Shown: positions 11,295 through 23,381, numbered from the stretch's first letter. The stretch: DNA of 64,000 nucleotides from Marchantia polymorpha subsp. ruderalis (GCA_037833965.1 AP031354.1:10580001-10644000); one strand, 5' to 3'. The notes: generated by a model not told the origin, from the letters alone. Program-made: numbers and translations.

Positions 11295-12925
11295 TCGCTC
11301 GTAGATAGATTCCCGATCATGTTCTTTTGTGGCCCGATTGACACTTCCATCCCAGTCCCCTAAGCCCTGCCTTCCATGGCTTGTGTCAAGGACTGACATG
11401 TATCAGCCCAAATGATGCCCCAAGATCATTGGGGCACCCCTCACTAATGGTTCGATCTGACTTCTCACAAATGAATGTCAGTGTTGAGCTGATGCATTGA
11501 CACCTTCACCCTCTCCCCTTCCCTTAAACCCCTGTTCGCAGCACCGTGGCACACAAACTTCCATTCGATCTGGGTCATGCCTCAAGTGTAAACATTCCAG
11601 GTATGAGGGACCCCCCCAAGACAAATATGACTCACAATCACATTTGGAAGACTGTGTATCGAGTGCACGGGCTGCAAGCAGCTGGTGCAGTCCGTCTTTG
11701 GGGAAGTGTGTATGTTTTGGAGGCTGCCAGCGACCATGGATGACTAACGACCCGACGAGCCATCACCATCACGCTTAAGAAGTGAGCTCCTCCTGATGCT
11801 CTCCCAGCTCAGTACGTTTCGAACACGAGTCTGCGTTGCGGACGTGAGCTGCGAGCGCTTTGTTTCACGCCCAGAGTTTGCCATAATGAGTGTATAGGGA
11901 AGTGTGTATGCACCTTGGACAGCAGAGGAGAGATGGAGAGATGGAGAGATGGAGAGAGACAGCGTTGAACGCAAAGTTGGACAGGCGATGCCCATGAATC
12001 GAAAACTCGCCAGCGATATAACACGTAGAGAGACGACACCAACCAACACCAGAACATCGGCACGAGTAGGAAGAGAGCATGGGAGGGAGGAGGGGGACAA
12101 CACGCGATGGGGGGTGGGGGGTCGACACATAGGCAGGCAAAAGGAGGGGAGGGGGGGACGCCGACTGACCATTGAGCAGCAGCGAGGCCTCGAAGCGAGT
12201 TGCGGCTGAAGGGAGGAAGGGCCACACGCAGAAGGGGGGCAAAATTACTGTAGGTGTTGTTCTCGAGTCATAATAGCGAGGGCGAGTATCATGAAAAGGT
12301 CATGTGAGAATCGTAAGTTGTTGTTGTTAGTCATCAGGTGAGGGAACCGGAGGGGCAATAGTTTATTGGAGGAATGATGAATCATAAAAGTGGGGCGAGG
12401 GGAAATCCGCAACGAGGTCGGATCACAAGGAACGAACCGTGCCCAGGAAAGAAGACGCCAGAGAGAGAGAGAGGAGAAATAAAAACTCGGCTCGCCGCAC
12501 TTGTTTAATATTTGTGGAAAGTGGGGTGAATGAAAGGGAGGGTTGTAATCACTGCTGGGCTGGCTTGCATACAGGACCCCAAACTCGACAAACAGACCTA
12601 AAGATTCTGAAATCTTAATCAGTGCACAGGAGAGAGATTCATCCTCAGCAGGGACAGAAGGACATGGGGGGCATGGCTCGCTTACCTGACACCACCATAA
12701 TACTTGGAATAAATGGTGAAAAGTGCGAGTGGAGGCAACCCCCACCCCCCTCTGAACCCACTCTTCCCTTCCCTCCCCTCCCCTCCCCTCCCTCCCATCC
12801 TTCTTCTCCAATCCAACTGTCCTACCCTCCGACGTACCCTCCCTCCTCCCCTACCCACCTTCTCACGCTACCCTACTACTCTAGTCTGGGCTCTGTATGC
12901 TCAGGGGGGCTGGGGCTCTTCCCCC

Positions 12926-12969
12926 ACAGAGAGAGAGAGAGAGAGAAGAGGGAGAGAGAGAGAGAGAGG
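12926..12969 (+). repeat. (GA)n microsatellite
   Basis: Two GA runs are split by AGAGGG. Similar GA/CT runs recur at 13456-13475, 17820-17849, 29332-29354, 29930-29948 and 31599-31622. Confidence 0.85.
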
Positions 12970-13649
12970 TGAGGGGAGGAGATAATTCATTAAGCAATAA
13001 CTGCATTTCAGTGCCTGATTGCTGGAGAGGAAGCAGAGTTTTTTTTAGCCCCCGGAGAAACAGGAGGGAAGCAGTAAATGAGAAGAAATTGGGAGAGAAA
13101 AGAAGCAAGCGAACTAACCCAAGTTGGCAGGCCCAGTGAGAGAAGAGTGGAGTGAAGAGAAGAGAACAACCGCGAGAGCTGAGCCAGTGAGAAATTTGGT
13201 GGGCTAGTCTGTGGAGTGGAGTGCTGTGCTGTGCTGAGCAAGAAAGAAACCAAAGAAGCAAAGAAGCGAAAGAAAAAAGAGTGGTCGAGTTCGAGCCAAG
13301 GCTCAGCCCCTGCGAGCAAGCAATGGCATGCCAGGTTTGGTCAGGTTAGGCAGGTCAGGTCAGGTTTGGTCAGGCCCAACCAAACAGGACCGGCCCTGGT
13401 GTGATTTGGCGCTTGGGCTTAGGTCGGATGGTGGAGGGGGTTAGGAGAAGCGACGAGAGAGAGAGAGAGGAGAGAGGGGGAGAGAGACGAAACAACCAGA
13501 ACCAAACAAAAGAGAACAAAACAAACCGACCCGACCGGACCGACCGACGGACGGACTGACGGACTGACGCAGTGTCCGCCTGCTGCCTCCGAACGAGCGA
13601 ACCAACTCAACTAACAAACAACACCACCACCACAACAGCAGCAACTAAG

Positions 13650-13707
13650 CCCGCCCGCCCGCCCGTTTGCCCGCCCGCCAGTTCGTCCGTCCGTCCGTCC
13701 GTCCGTA
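13650..13707 (+). repeat. (CCCG)n then (TCCG)n microsatellite
   Basis: A run of CCCG tetramers passes into TCCG tetramers, so two related tetranucleotide repeats abut. Confidence 0.85.
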
Positions 13708-13781
13708 TGGGCATGGCGACGGACGTCATCACGTGCAGTAATTAGTAGGGGATGATGATATTTCTGCTCTACCCTCTCTCC

Positions 13782-13812
13782 CACCCCCAACCCCACCCCC
13801 AACCCCACCCCC
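13782..13812 (-). repeat. CCCCAA/CCCCAC cluster (possible G-quadruplex on minus strand)
   Basis: Five C4-C5 runs are separated by one or two A. On the minus strand these are G4-G5 runs with very short loops. Confidence 0.6.
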
Positions 13813-14080
13813 TCAACTGCAGCCCAGCCAGCCACCCAGCTAGCCCCCCGTCCATCCATTAAGCCCTCCCGCCCGTCCGCCCGCCAGCCCCAAACAACAC
13901 TCAACCCTCTCTCTCTCGCAGTCACTCAAGAAGCAAAGAGCCAGCCAGCAAGCCCCGCCAGCCCCGCCAGAGGGCCACTGACGACCGATCGTAAGCAACA
14001 CACTGAACTGCTCTGCTAACTCTTCTCTCCATCGCAAGCAACTAATCAACCAAACCAATCAATCAATCTCTGTCTTTCTC

Positions 14081-14115
14081 TCTCACTCACTCACTCACTC
14101 ATGCACTCACTCACT
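14081..14115 (+). repeat. (CTCA)n microsatellite
   Basis: Tandem CACT/CTCA tetramers with one interruption (ATG). Confidence 0.85.
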
Positions 14116-14273
14116 GGCCACGGATGGCAGCCCCAAGACTCAATCTATCTTGCGCGTTTTGTTGTTGTTGCTGCTGTTGTTAGCAAGGGTCACGAGTTAA
14201 CCCCCGCCACCAGCCCCGAAAGCGAGAGATACCACACCGAACGATTCTACTGTGTGCCCCGGAGGGCCCTCCG

Positions 14274-14313
14274 TTCGGGGGCGGGCGGGGGGCGGGGGGC
14301 GGGGGGCTGCAGG
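14274..14313 (+). repeat. Dense G-run cluster, strong G-quadruplex candidate
   Basis: Runs of 3 to 6 G are separated by single C bases, including three consecutive G6-C units. Single-base loops make this one of the strongest quadruplex candidates in the window. It lies about 1 kb downstream of the MAPKKK stop codon, and the G-rich strand is antisense to that gene. Confidence 0.65.
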
Positions 14314-14629
14314 GGCTTAGTGAGTCAGTCAGTGCTTGTAGTGGAAGGCACAATGTATGACAAGAGTGAGATAAGCACAGCGTACCACAGTCAGAGCAGA
14401 GCAGACAAGCCCCGAACTTCTCAGGTGACCGACATTCGAAGGGGCCGGGCCCCGAGTTCGACGCAAGGCAATAGCACAGAATGAACCGATGAGGGCAGAG
14501 GGGCAGGGCCAGGGGCATGGCTACGACTCGAATCAGACCCATGAATCGAACCAGGACAGAAATTCCGCCACTGATTGCCAGCATCAGAGTCTTACGATAG
14601 GCAAGCGAGCAAGAATGTGCGTAACAACC

Positions 14630-14680
14630 GAATGAACGAACGAATGAATGGATGAATGAATGAATGAATGACTGAATGAA
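14630..14680 (+). repeat. (GAAT)n microsatellite, imperfect
   Basis: About ten GAAT/GAAC units with a few substitutions, followed shortly by AATAAAG. Confidence 0.8.
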
Positions 14681-14744
14681 AATAAAGACGCATCCGCACA
14701 CTCGTGCCGTAGGGGGATCGCACAAAAGGTCTCGCTATCCGTCT

Positions 14745-14777
14745 CTGTCTATCTGTCTATCTATCTATCTATCTATC
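14745..14777 (+). repeat. (CTAT)n microsatellite
   Basis: CTGT/CTAT tetramers ending in five perfect CTAT units. Confidence 0.85.
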
Positions 14778-15322
14778 GACAGACGACGATGATGGATCTA
14801 CGAACAAAAGAAATTTCCCCCGTGCGAGCGAGCGAGCCAAGGACGGATCTCATGAGTATCGGTCGTACCATGGCTGTCCTACTGGTGCTACGAATTTCCA
14901 ACCACAACACAGAACACGATTTGCTGCTATACGTCGCGCTGCTCGCGCCCCTGTGCGTGGGTCACCATGACTCACACTCTCGCGTCACAAGCGTGTTGCG
15001 AGTACTTCGGCCATTGCAGGCCCTCCGAAACTCACCACCATCTGGCGCGAACCGAACCGAACTAGCGGGAACGCTGCCCCGAGCCCTGCCAGCGCTTGGC
15101 GCCCCGCCAGCGCGCAATCACACTGTCGAGCGAGTGATCGCCCGCGAAAGCCCAACCCAACAAATGCAAATGCTCACGACGATCGCATTCGAGAACACAA
15201 CGACGACCCAGAAAACCCACAGACCAATCTCTGCTCTGAAGAGCAGAGGCATTCATTCATCCATCCACCATTCAATCCATGGACATATCGTCGAAGCCAA
15301 AAACATGACAGACAGCAATCAA

Positions 15323-17470
15323 TCAAAAGCCCAAAACATGAAACACGGGAATTTTGTATAGAAGCCACCAGGGAGTGGCACTTTTATTCAGAAACTTAAA
15401 TCTGTTTCTAAAAAATTGCGGTTGTAATGAACCGAGAGATTCTACGTAACTAGCTATGCCCGAGACGAAGGCGAGTCTGAATGAGCACGCGGGCAAAGAT
15501 CTGCCTAAGGTCCAGAGCTTTTCGAAAACCAACTCGTGCGCTTGTTTGCGTATGGAGAACCTCATGAGAGCAGACTTGCCCCGACGACCTCGGGAGGTCA
15601 TCTTCCGATGGGCCGTGGCTAGTTTTCTAAGAGTCGCTCTGAGCGAGCCAAATTTGAAGGCCCGCGGTCTCGTCGGGCCTCTCGCCATGCTGAACACAAA
15701 GTTGTACAAGCTTCTCGACGCCCGGCCCATGTCGAAGGAGCTGCAGCCTCGCCTGCTGCTGCTGCTGCTGCTGCTGAGCCCGGTCGTGTGGCTGGGCGAT
15801 GCACCCTCGTCTTCTTGCCCCATTGCCTCGCTCACGCCGGGCCTGACATTGCCCTGCGACTGCGTCTGCGTCTGCGCGGCGTCCGCTGCTGCTGCTGCTG
15901 CAGCAGCAGAGTCCATGACCTCATCGTCGTCGCCATCGTCATCGGCACCGGACGACGATGTCGATGTCGCTTGGCATTCTTCTGCCACCATAACCTCGTC
16001 GTCGAGGAGGAGGTCGGAGGCAGAGGCCGAATCCATCGTCCCGGCTTGGCAATGGTCGACGATCGAGGGCGAGGCCTTGGCGCTGTCCGATTGCGCGAGC
16101 TGTTCCAGCGAGTCGGTTGCGCAAGAGGCAAATTCCGGCTCAACTGCCACCTCTTTGAGGGCGGCGACTGGGAGGTTGCACTCTTTCACAGCTGCTGCTG
16201 CCACAACCTCCTGGGGGAGGGCGCAGGGCAGCTTGGGGGCATCGCAAGAAGTGGGCGAGGTGGCCTTGGGCGAGCGCACGACAATCCACTGGCCGGGCAT
16301 GGGGCTGAGGGGCGAGTTGCACCACCAGTCGGCGCCGCTGGACGAGCTCGTGCTCTGCTTGGGCTCCTCCTCGGATTGGAAATTCGCAAGGGGCGCAGCG
16401 GAGGCGCGCTTGGCGAAGAGGGGGGATCGCAGAATTGGCACGGAATTCACAATTGACGAGGTGTAGCCGGTCACGTCGTGGTGGCTGGGGAAATCCAGCG
16501 TGCTGGTGGGCGAGGGCTGCGGGGCCTGGGGCTCCTCGAGCACTGGGACGCTGTCGGTGATGAAGGGGTGCTTCAGAAGTTGCTCGGCCGTGGAGCGCAC
16601 CCGGGGATCTCTCTGGAAGCACTTGCGCAGAAAATCGTGCGCCTGCTCCGAGAGGCACGAGGGCAACTCGGGCACTTGCTCGCTGCGGTGAATGTGGTAG
16701 AGCGCCACGAAAGGGTTGGCGGCGCCGTTGGCGATGTGGATCCAGGGCGCCTTGCCCGTGGCCATTTCCAGGACGGTGCAGCCGAGCGACCAAATGTCGG
16801 AGGCCGGGCCTTGCTCGGCCAGAGCCACCACCTCGGGCGCCATCCAGAGCGGCGTGCCCTTCATGGTCAACTGCGAATCCACCACGCTGCCTGCGCCCAT
16901 TCTTTTGGCAGCGCCAAAATCCGCGAGCTTCACTCCAGAGCTTCCTACGAGCACGTTTTTGCCCTTGATGTCACAGTGCACAATTTCCTGCGCGTGCAGG
17001 TACTGAATCCCTTCGAGGATGCTGCGCGTGTAATTCCTGATCAGCGGCTCGTCGAAGTGCCCGCCGAACTTCTTCATGAGATCGGCCAGGCTGCCGCCCG
17101 ACATGTACTCCACGAACACGTTGTGCATGCTCTTGCCGCCCTCGAGCGAGAAGGACGAGCCCAGGCACTTCACCACGAAGGGCGAATCCAGGCTCGACAG
17201 AATTTGCACCTCGTTCTTCATCGCCAGCATCTCGCTCGTGTTGCGCTCGTTGCACTCGATGGATTTCACCGCGAACAACTCGCCATTCTCCCTGTTCAGC
17301 GCCAAATTCACCTTGCCGAACGCCCCTGCGCCTATCAAATCCCCTCTAATCCAAGAAGTCGACGCCATCTCGCTCTTCCTCGCACCGTTGCTCGTCTTGC
17401 TGTCTACGCCCTCAGACGAATCTTTCGCGAAACTCTGTGTTACCAAGTCACTGCTGTCCCAAACTCCCAT
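15323..17470 (-). CDS. Plant MEKK-type MAP kinase kinase kinase (MAPKKK13-21 class), intronless
   Basis: A 715-residue Ser/Thr kinase with the kinase domain at about residues 41-304. Visible motifs are the glycine loop GAGAFG (47-52), the ATP-binding Lys in FAVK (69), a helix-C Glu (87), the catalytic loop HCDIKGKN (165-172, Asp167), DFG (184-186) and GTPLWMAPEV (205-214), the signature of plant MEKK-type kinases. In Arabidopsis, members such as MAPKKK17/18 act in abscisic acid signalling through MKK3; the same role here is inference. The tail of about 410 residues is unusual: Ser/Pro-rich, an acidic stretch (490-520), eight Ala (522-529), a Ser run (566-572), then a basic, partly hydrophobic end. 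Two ATGs have good context: the one used here and Met35, 6 residues before the domain. Family members often begin close to the domain, so Met35 may be the true start. There are no introns. Confidence 0.92.
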   Translation of the reverse strand: MGVWDSSDLVTQSFAKDSSEGVDSKTSNGARKSEMASTSWIRGDLIGAGAFGKVNLALNRENGELFAVKSIECNERNTSEMLAMKNEVQILSSLDSPFVVKCLGSSFSLEGGKSMHNVFVEYMSGGSLADLMKKFGGHFDEPLIRNYTRSILEGIQYLHAQEIVHCDIKGKNVLVGSSGVKLADFGAAKRMGAGSVVDSQLTMKGTPLWMAPEVVALAEQGPASDIWSLGCTVLEMATGKAPWIHIANGAANPFVALYHIHRSEQVPELPSCLSEQAHDFLRKCFQRDPRVRSTAEQLLKHPFITDSVPVLEEPQAPQPSPTSTLDFPSHHDVTGYTSSIVNSVPILRSPLFAKRASAAPLANFQSEEEPKQSTSSSSGADWWCNSPLSPMPGQWIVVRSPKATSPTSCDAPKLPCALPQEVVAAAAVKECNLPVAALKEVAVEPEFASCATDSLEQLAQSDSAKASPSIVDHCQAGTMDSASASDLLLDDEVMVAEECQATSTSSSGADDDGDDDEVMDSAAAAAAAADAAQTQTQSQGNVRPGVSEAMGQEDEGASPSHTTGLSSSSSSSRRGCSSFDMGRASRSLYNFVFSMARGPTRPRAFKFGSLRATLRKLATAHRKMTSRGRRGKSALMRFSIRKQAHELVFEKLWTLGRSLPACSFRLAFVSGIASYVESLGSLQPQFFRNRFKFLNKSATPWWLLYKIPVFHVLGF
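15755..15776 (+). repeat. (CTG)n microsatellite inside the MAPKKK coding region
   Basis: A CTG run on the plus strand reads as a Ser run (AGC codons) in the kinase tail. A second GCT/GCA run at 15887-15910 encodes the Ala run. Both are likely to vary in length between individuals. Confidence 0.7.
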
Positions 17471-17814
17471 TCTGCTTCCTCATCCACTCTTTTCTCTGCC
17501 TGCCTGCTTCTGCCTGCCTGCTGCACTTTCTGCACTCGCTGCTGCTGCTGCGCAACAACAACAACAAATTTCCAATCCTTCGCACGAACGCACTGCCTGC
17601 CTGCTTGCCTGCCTGCCTGCCGTTCCGCCTAACGTCTTTCCGTTGTTTTCGATCCTTTGCAATTCTGCGCTGCTTCCTGCCGTTCTCGACTATTTCAAGT
17701 GTCAGGTGAGTGAGCGAGCGAGTCAGATTCTCAAAGGCCCCAAGTTCGCACTCAGAGAGATAGAGACGAGAAGCGAAGGGCGAGCGTTGAGTTCGTGTTA
17801 CAAGATTTGAGTGT

Positions 17815-17853
<39 letters not shown>

Positions 17854-20800
17854 TTCTGAGAGATAGGAGAGCAGAAGAGGAGGAGGGGGAGAGACAGCCG
17901 AGAATGAGCAGGGTGGTGGAGGTTAAAAGGGGAAGGCCCAGACGGACGAGCGAGCGAGCGAGCCAAGCCCAGGCCCAGGCCCAGGAGAAGAACCAGCCAG
18001 CAACCAGCAACCAGAAGCGGCTGCTGCCCTGCCCTGCCCTGCCCTGCCTGCCCGGCCCGTCCCGGCCCGGGTCTGAGCGCCTGCCTGACTTGACTGACGG
18101 CCTTCCCCCGCCCGCACACCCGACTGACGGGCACTCGGAACACGTCGCCGGCCTCGGGTCGCCGGGCTTGAGCTTAGGTCGGCATGGGGTTACGTCGCGT
18201 CGGGCCGGGTCAGGTCGGGTCCGGGTGGACTCGATCGCAGCAGCAGCCCACGAGAGTTTAGAAGCGGAAAAAGGCGACAGGCAGCCACCAGGCAGCGGGA
18301 GTCCAGCCACCCAGCCAGACAGCCAGGCACCCATGCACGCATGCATGCATGCCCCATCCACCGTCGGAGACTAACCCCCTCGCTCCGTCCATCCGCGACT
18401 GCGCTCCTACCCGGTAGCCAAGGCACAACTAGGCCGCGGACTGTGCGCGTGCCATTTGGCGTCCCGGTAGAGTCGCTTCGACGCTGGGCCTGCCGTGGAC
18501 GTCTCTGCCCGCGAAGCCTCCCGGCCTCCGCCTCGACGCGGTGCGGGTCCTGGTCTCCGGCCCTCGGCGTCAACCCAATTGCACCCAGTCGCCCTAACCG
18601 ACTTCCGCGCAGTCGCCTCGCCCTCGCCCTCGCCCGCCCGCGATCGGATCCCGGCCCCGGGTCAGATTTCGACTCCACTTGGGCCGCCTAACTCGACCCA
18701 ACTGGTCTCGCCCGCTTGCCACTGGAGATTCGGGGGGCAGGCAACTACGAGACAACGCTACAGCGCCGCGCCCGGCACCCCCCTCCCCCCGTTGTCACTT
18801 AGCGGGCATTCCCTCCTCCTCCAAGCCCCCTCCGGCGACCGCCTCTCTGCCGGTCGCCAACTAGTTTAGAGAAACGAGCAGTCGTGACGCTCAGATTCGC
18901 GCTTGCATACCTTTTCCCGCCATCAATGGTGGCAGCACGGCGTGCCGGAACGGTTCTAGGGGATCTGACTTCCTCTCCCCCGTCAGGCCCTACGGATAAT
19001 GTGAATGCTCTTACCGCTTGTGCGCCGTGTTCCTGCTCGGCGTGATTTCCTGCCCAGCGGTAATTGGGACACCGCATCGCCAGCCCCGGCAGATTTTCCC
19101 GTACCCCCAACCCCAACCCCCTCTGTGACTTTCGGTCTCATCCGTGGTGGTAATCGACCTCGCCCACCTCAGATTATGACTGGCTTCTGCAGGTGGACAG
19201 AACCCTCCACGTGTACCCCCTGACGTTGGCGGCGCGCCGCAGTCGCTCCCCACAAGTTCTCAGTCAGTCGGGCCGGCTCTCTCCCCCCGACGCCCCCGCT
19301 TTCCGCATCGCCGGAAGGACGGCGATCGGCCCTCGGTGATCTTTCTCTCCGGGACGGGTCGGGGCGGGGCGGGGAGATTTGGTTAACTGCGGCGGTTAAC
19401 AGTTAGGGTTCTCCGCAACGAGAGCGGTGATCGCGAAAAGGGCATGTGGCCAGCACATGCTCCGCAGGGGATCAAGGCAGGGCCGGCACGAACTCGGGAC
19501 TCGGGACAGGGCTCGAGTTAAGGCTCGGTCTCCGGGGTTTGCATTCGTGCTCATGACTCGAGCTCGGGACCCGTGATGCGCTCGACCGTCGCCGTCCCTG
19601 GTTTGACAAAACCGGTGGCGATTAATGGTTTCCGCTTCGCAATCGACAAACCCGGCCCGCGTAGGGGGGAAGGGAATTATCGACCTCGCCTTGATTGGGG
19701 CCTAAAATAGCCGCAGAATGTACAGCGCCCGCGCTTATTGGCCGCCAGGCGAATCGCGAATCTCTGACCGGACAAAGGGGAACGGCCGTCATGCGCAGGC
19801 GAGGAGGCCTCAACCCCCGGCGAGCTATTCCTGAGATGGTAACCCCGGTTCCCGGGCGCGGTGAAACCGACCGTCGCCGGCAGGAACTTACCGTCTTACA
19901 AACCGCTTATTACTCGCTCGCGATTCTAACCCTGGTTAGGCCCTCCACTGCGGTCATACCGCGGTCAACCGCTTTGCAAGTAGGCGAGTGGGTGGGGGGG
20001 AAGATTTGCGTCGTGGTGAAAGTGAAAGTGAAAGTGAGATGCGGTGTATTTTATTACGCGATCGGCTTTTGCCAAACGGCCAACCCGGTTGCTCTCGGGG
20101 CCTCGATCCCGGCAAATCGAAGCGTATTCTGCTGGGGGCACCGCGAGGGGGAGAGGACAGCGACCACTGTAACTCCCAGAGGCCGGGGTAAAAATGCGGC
20201 TATCGAGTGGCCGGCTCACACGTCCAACGGAAGTTGGAGCCTTCCGCTTTGACCCCGGGGCTTGCCATAATCATAATCATATCAGATACCTGGAAAATAT
20301 CGTTCCAAAAAAGAATGGCGAGGTCCGGGGGCTGCGATTGGAGCGCCGCTGCCGCTCTTGTAAGAAGAAGAACGGGGGGGAGCCATTTGAGTGGCAGATC
20401 GTCGGCACCTATCACCGGCGCTCGTGAGAACGTTAGCGGAGCGGCCCCCGGCAGTGAGCTCTCGATTGGAGAGCAAATGTCCGGCCCGCTCATTGGCCCG
20501 ATGGTGGCAATTGCCACCCAATGGCCTAAGCCCACGCCTGCCCCAACCATCGGTGACGGCAATCCCGCCCGGCTCTGGCCAAATTGGCGGTGCTAGAGTG
20601 AGCACGACCGCTAAATATGGCCCTCGGTCCTTACGGTAAATCTGGAGACACGGAGCTAAACATGGGCACCAGCATCAGGGGGAGGGGAATTTCGCGATCA
20701 GATTTCGCGGCCTCGATCCACCTCGCTCCTCTCGCTTCTTTGTCTCCCGCTCGCCTATTCTGCCCATTAATCTTCCTGCGTATCGTCTCGATTAGGCCGA

Positions 20801-20900
20801 GATGTGATCGCTCAGCCGGCTCGAACCTCATACTCCTCGTCGTTGGTCGGGGTTTATCCCGACTAACCAGATTCTGATCGACAGTTTTCTCCATTTACGT
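17471..20900. other. MAPKKK upstream region (5' UTR and promoter side), GC-rich
   Basis: This is the upstream flank of the minus-strand kinase. It contains GCCT/CTGC repeats (17585-17625), a (GA)15-like run (17820-17849) that is (CT)n on the kinase sense strand, and GGTC/GGGTC repeats near 18190-18230. CT-rich tracts of this kind are common near plant transcription starts. I found no clear TATA box and no second gene. From about 18.4 kb the DNA is GC- and CpG-rich without protein similarity. Confidence 0.45.
17820..17849 (-). promoter_or_regulatory. (CT)n tract upstream of the MAPKKK start codon
   Basis: On the kinase sense strand this is about 15 CT units, roughly 350 bases upstream of the first ATG. 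CT-rich tracts near transcription starts are a known plant core-promoter/5' UTR feature. A regulatory role here is inferred from position only; it may be just a microsatellite. Confidence 0.35.
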
Positions 20901-22400
20901 GACCTCGACGCTTCCAGGCGTTCACGTTTGTGAGCATTCTGTAACTGTCTTTTCCAACCCATGACATTCCCAGCCACATGTTACATTCTCGTTCTTAATC
21001 ATTGGACTAGTCTCTCTCGTTGCATTATTTCCACCAGAATTTCCTTCTGAGTGTGACACCGACTGACGCTACCCAGCTCCTCCCCCGGTTGAAAAGCATC
21101 AGCAGTTAACATCCTAGAAATTATCAAAACAAAATCAAAAGTCAAGTGTAACGAGCTTCGGAAGGCCTCAGTCCTTTTCATACATATTATTATTTCTTTG
21201 ACTATGATTTTCTCAGATAAAAGGAGCGCCCCATGAATTCCGTTTCCATCAACTATAGTAAACACCTGATTAGATTTAAGAGAGGTAGTTGTGAGATGGG
21301 AAATTTGTACTCTTGATGCATGCCATACACGCCTTTCTAGAGCGATGAAATAACATATGCGAGTCATGATGTGACCAAAATTTGAAAAGTGTGGACTTGT
21401 TCTTGTGGATCTTTTCAACCGAGACCGATTATTTTGCTTTAACCTCCAAACATGTGTAGAACGTGCCCTCCTCATGAGAGCTAAAAAAACAGTAGCGTTC
21501 CACCCCCGATTACGTTGATGTTGTGAGCCACGACTTTCTAAACTACCTGATGTAGACCATCTTGGTACGTCCAGCCTTGATCGTACTATTACGACCAATT
21601 GAGTAATGATTTTATGATGTCGACAGATTCAACGATGCGAGTCAATATGTATAAATGAATCTTAATGCCTCACGAATGGCTCTGATCTCCTACGAAGAAA
21701 TCGGAATAATATGGGTGTTGAATGGTCCGAGTGAATCCCCACAAATACTTCCTTCTTTTCTGTCTTTTCTCTCCCATGAATATTTGACATACAACTACTC
21801 TGAGCTGGAGGTAGGTCATAGTCAAAAGTTCGTTAACATCTGAGGAAGATCTTCTCGCGAAATAACACTCATATCTTAACTATACTGGATCCCTTGAGAG
21901 GGGAGAATCTAGAAATTAGTCCAAATTCACTCGTGCAGATTATTGCGATGCTGGCCAAATTCACCAGTGGCTTCGTCCTTTTGTGTTTGCACACTGGAAA
22001 GTGAGATGTTACCTCTAAGAGGACTATGACACGACCTCCAACAGTATTTCAACTTTAGCAGCAAATGTGAGAACGGGGACTCAATATGCCAGTCCTAGTT
22101 CGTTCATAGACCGACTGGAATAGTCCCATAATTCCTGGCATCTCGGTCATAGGAGGAGCTCGCGTATTTTATATTTCGTCAAAAGCTTGAAATCACCTTT
22201 AGAGGCTTTGTCTCATGAGCTCGAAGATTCTAATTCACGTAACCACAATGGGAACGAAGAAGCATGATCGGGCCAAAAGGTTTATCAGGTTGTCATATGC
22301 TTTGTCCGCATATTATTCAGTCTGCTCGAGCAGTGCAGGTAAAGATGTTTGGGGGTGTTTTTTAGTGAGAAGCATGAGAACGTGACTAACTAGACGCTGC
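20900..22400 (-). other. Lower-GC block, possible decayed LTR element on minus strand
   Basis: Base composition drops here relative to both sides. A minus-strand ORF (20999-21598) has no recognisable domain. Near its end the minus strand reads GGGGGAGGAGCTGG and, shortly after, TGTCACACTC. That order resembles a polypurine tract followed by the start of a plant gypsy LTR, but no partner LTR and no pol motif was found. I treat it as probable old mobile DNA, not a gene. Confidence 0.3.
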
Positions 22401-23347
22401 TATGATTGGTCAGATTATGTGAAGGCTCGGACTGTATTGGCAATAATAGACGAGAAGGGGCATTCGAATAGTGTGCGAGCTCAGAAGGCCGAGGCTCAGA
22501 ATGCTGCTCCACCAGTCCAGGGGTTGGACAAAGTGCAGCGGAATCATGGTGGAGGGAGGAGAGAGAGGACCTCGTCAAAAACGAGTAGTCCTGAAATCTT
22601 GGCCGGAACAATAATTCATGTAGAGGGATGCACGAGGTTGAAGGGAGGAGCTGTGGCGAAAGAGACGCTCTGCATGCACTTTGCCAAAGGCGGGGAACAT
22701 TGCAGGAGAGAGAGAGAGAGATACTTTTGGTACAGCCAGCCAGCCAGCCCCTTGGAGATGGAGTTGGAGGAGGAGAGGGAGAGGGAAAGGGAACAAAAGA
22801 GAGAGACACGAGAAAGCACAAATGTACGTGCAGAGGGAATTCCCCCAGGGCCGAAACAATGAGTCGAAAATGTGCTGCGAACAAAGCGAGCGGCGAGATA
22901 TCGAGATCTCCACATCATCGCATCTGCATCTGCCAAGCAGATGTGGCGTGCAAAGAATTTAGGGAGGGAGGGGGGAGGGGGGAGGGGGCTCGCCACTCAG
23001 GGCCAGCCTGGAGTCCAGCCTGAGACAACGCCGCTTCCAGGCATTCTCTCTCGGCCACTTCGTCCCTGCTCGCCATATACTGCCCCCGCCATCTTCTTTC
23101 GCCATGTGCTATGGCGATGCCCGGGCATGTGAAATGCTTTTATTCCCATGTGTGTCTGCATCCGTTTGTCCTTCTCCTACAGTTCTCACATTTTTCTGAC
23201 CCTCCGCCATGCCCTCATGACCTGTTGCTCAATATTCCGCAATTTTTACACTCTGCTCGTCTGCTCGACGTATATCCCTCCTGCCATGGGTTGACACTCC
23301 CCAACCCGACTGAATTGCCCGGGTCCGGTTCGAACTCAACCCAGGTT

Positions 23348-23381
23348 CCCCAACCCCAGCCCCAACCCCTACCCCTACCCC
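23348..23381 (-). repeat. CCCCAA/CCCCTA cluster (possible G-quadruplex on minus strand)
   Basis: Six C4 runs are separated by AA, AG or TA/A, so six G4 runs lie on the minus strand. Confidence 0.6.

Larger units (their letters stand above)
5200..15322. other. GC-rich, microsatellite-dense DNA without a recognisable gene
   Basis: About 10 kb lies downstream of the MAPKKK gene on its strand. Many short ORFs exist on both strands but none shows a conserved domain, and all are rich in Arg, Ser, Pro, Gly or homopolymers, as expected for GC-rich or microsatellite DNA. Simple repeats occur every few hundred bases and the main ones are listed separately. Part of the region next to 15.3 kb is presumably the MAPKKK 3' UTR. 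Long non-coding transcripts cannot be excluded. Confidence 0.5.

Noticed and set aside
14101-14725. ORFs on both strands over the CTCA and GAAT repeats
   Set aside because: They translate microsatellites into periodic peptides and show no conserved residues.
15456-17810. Long plus-strand ORFs (336, 384 and 244 codons) opposite the MAPKKK
   Set aside because: They are antisense shadows of a GC-rich coding sequence, with low-complexity translations and no domain.
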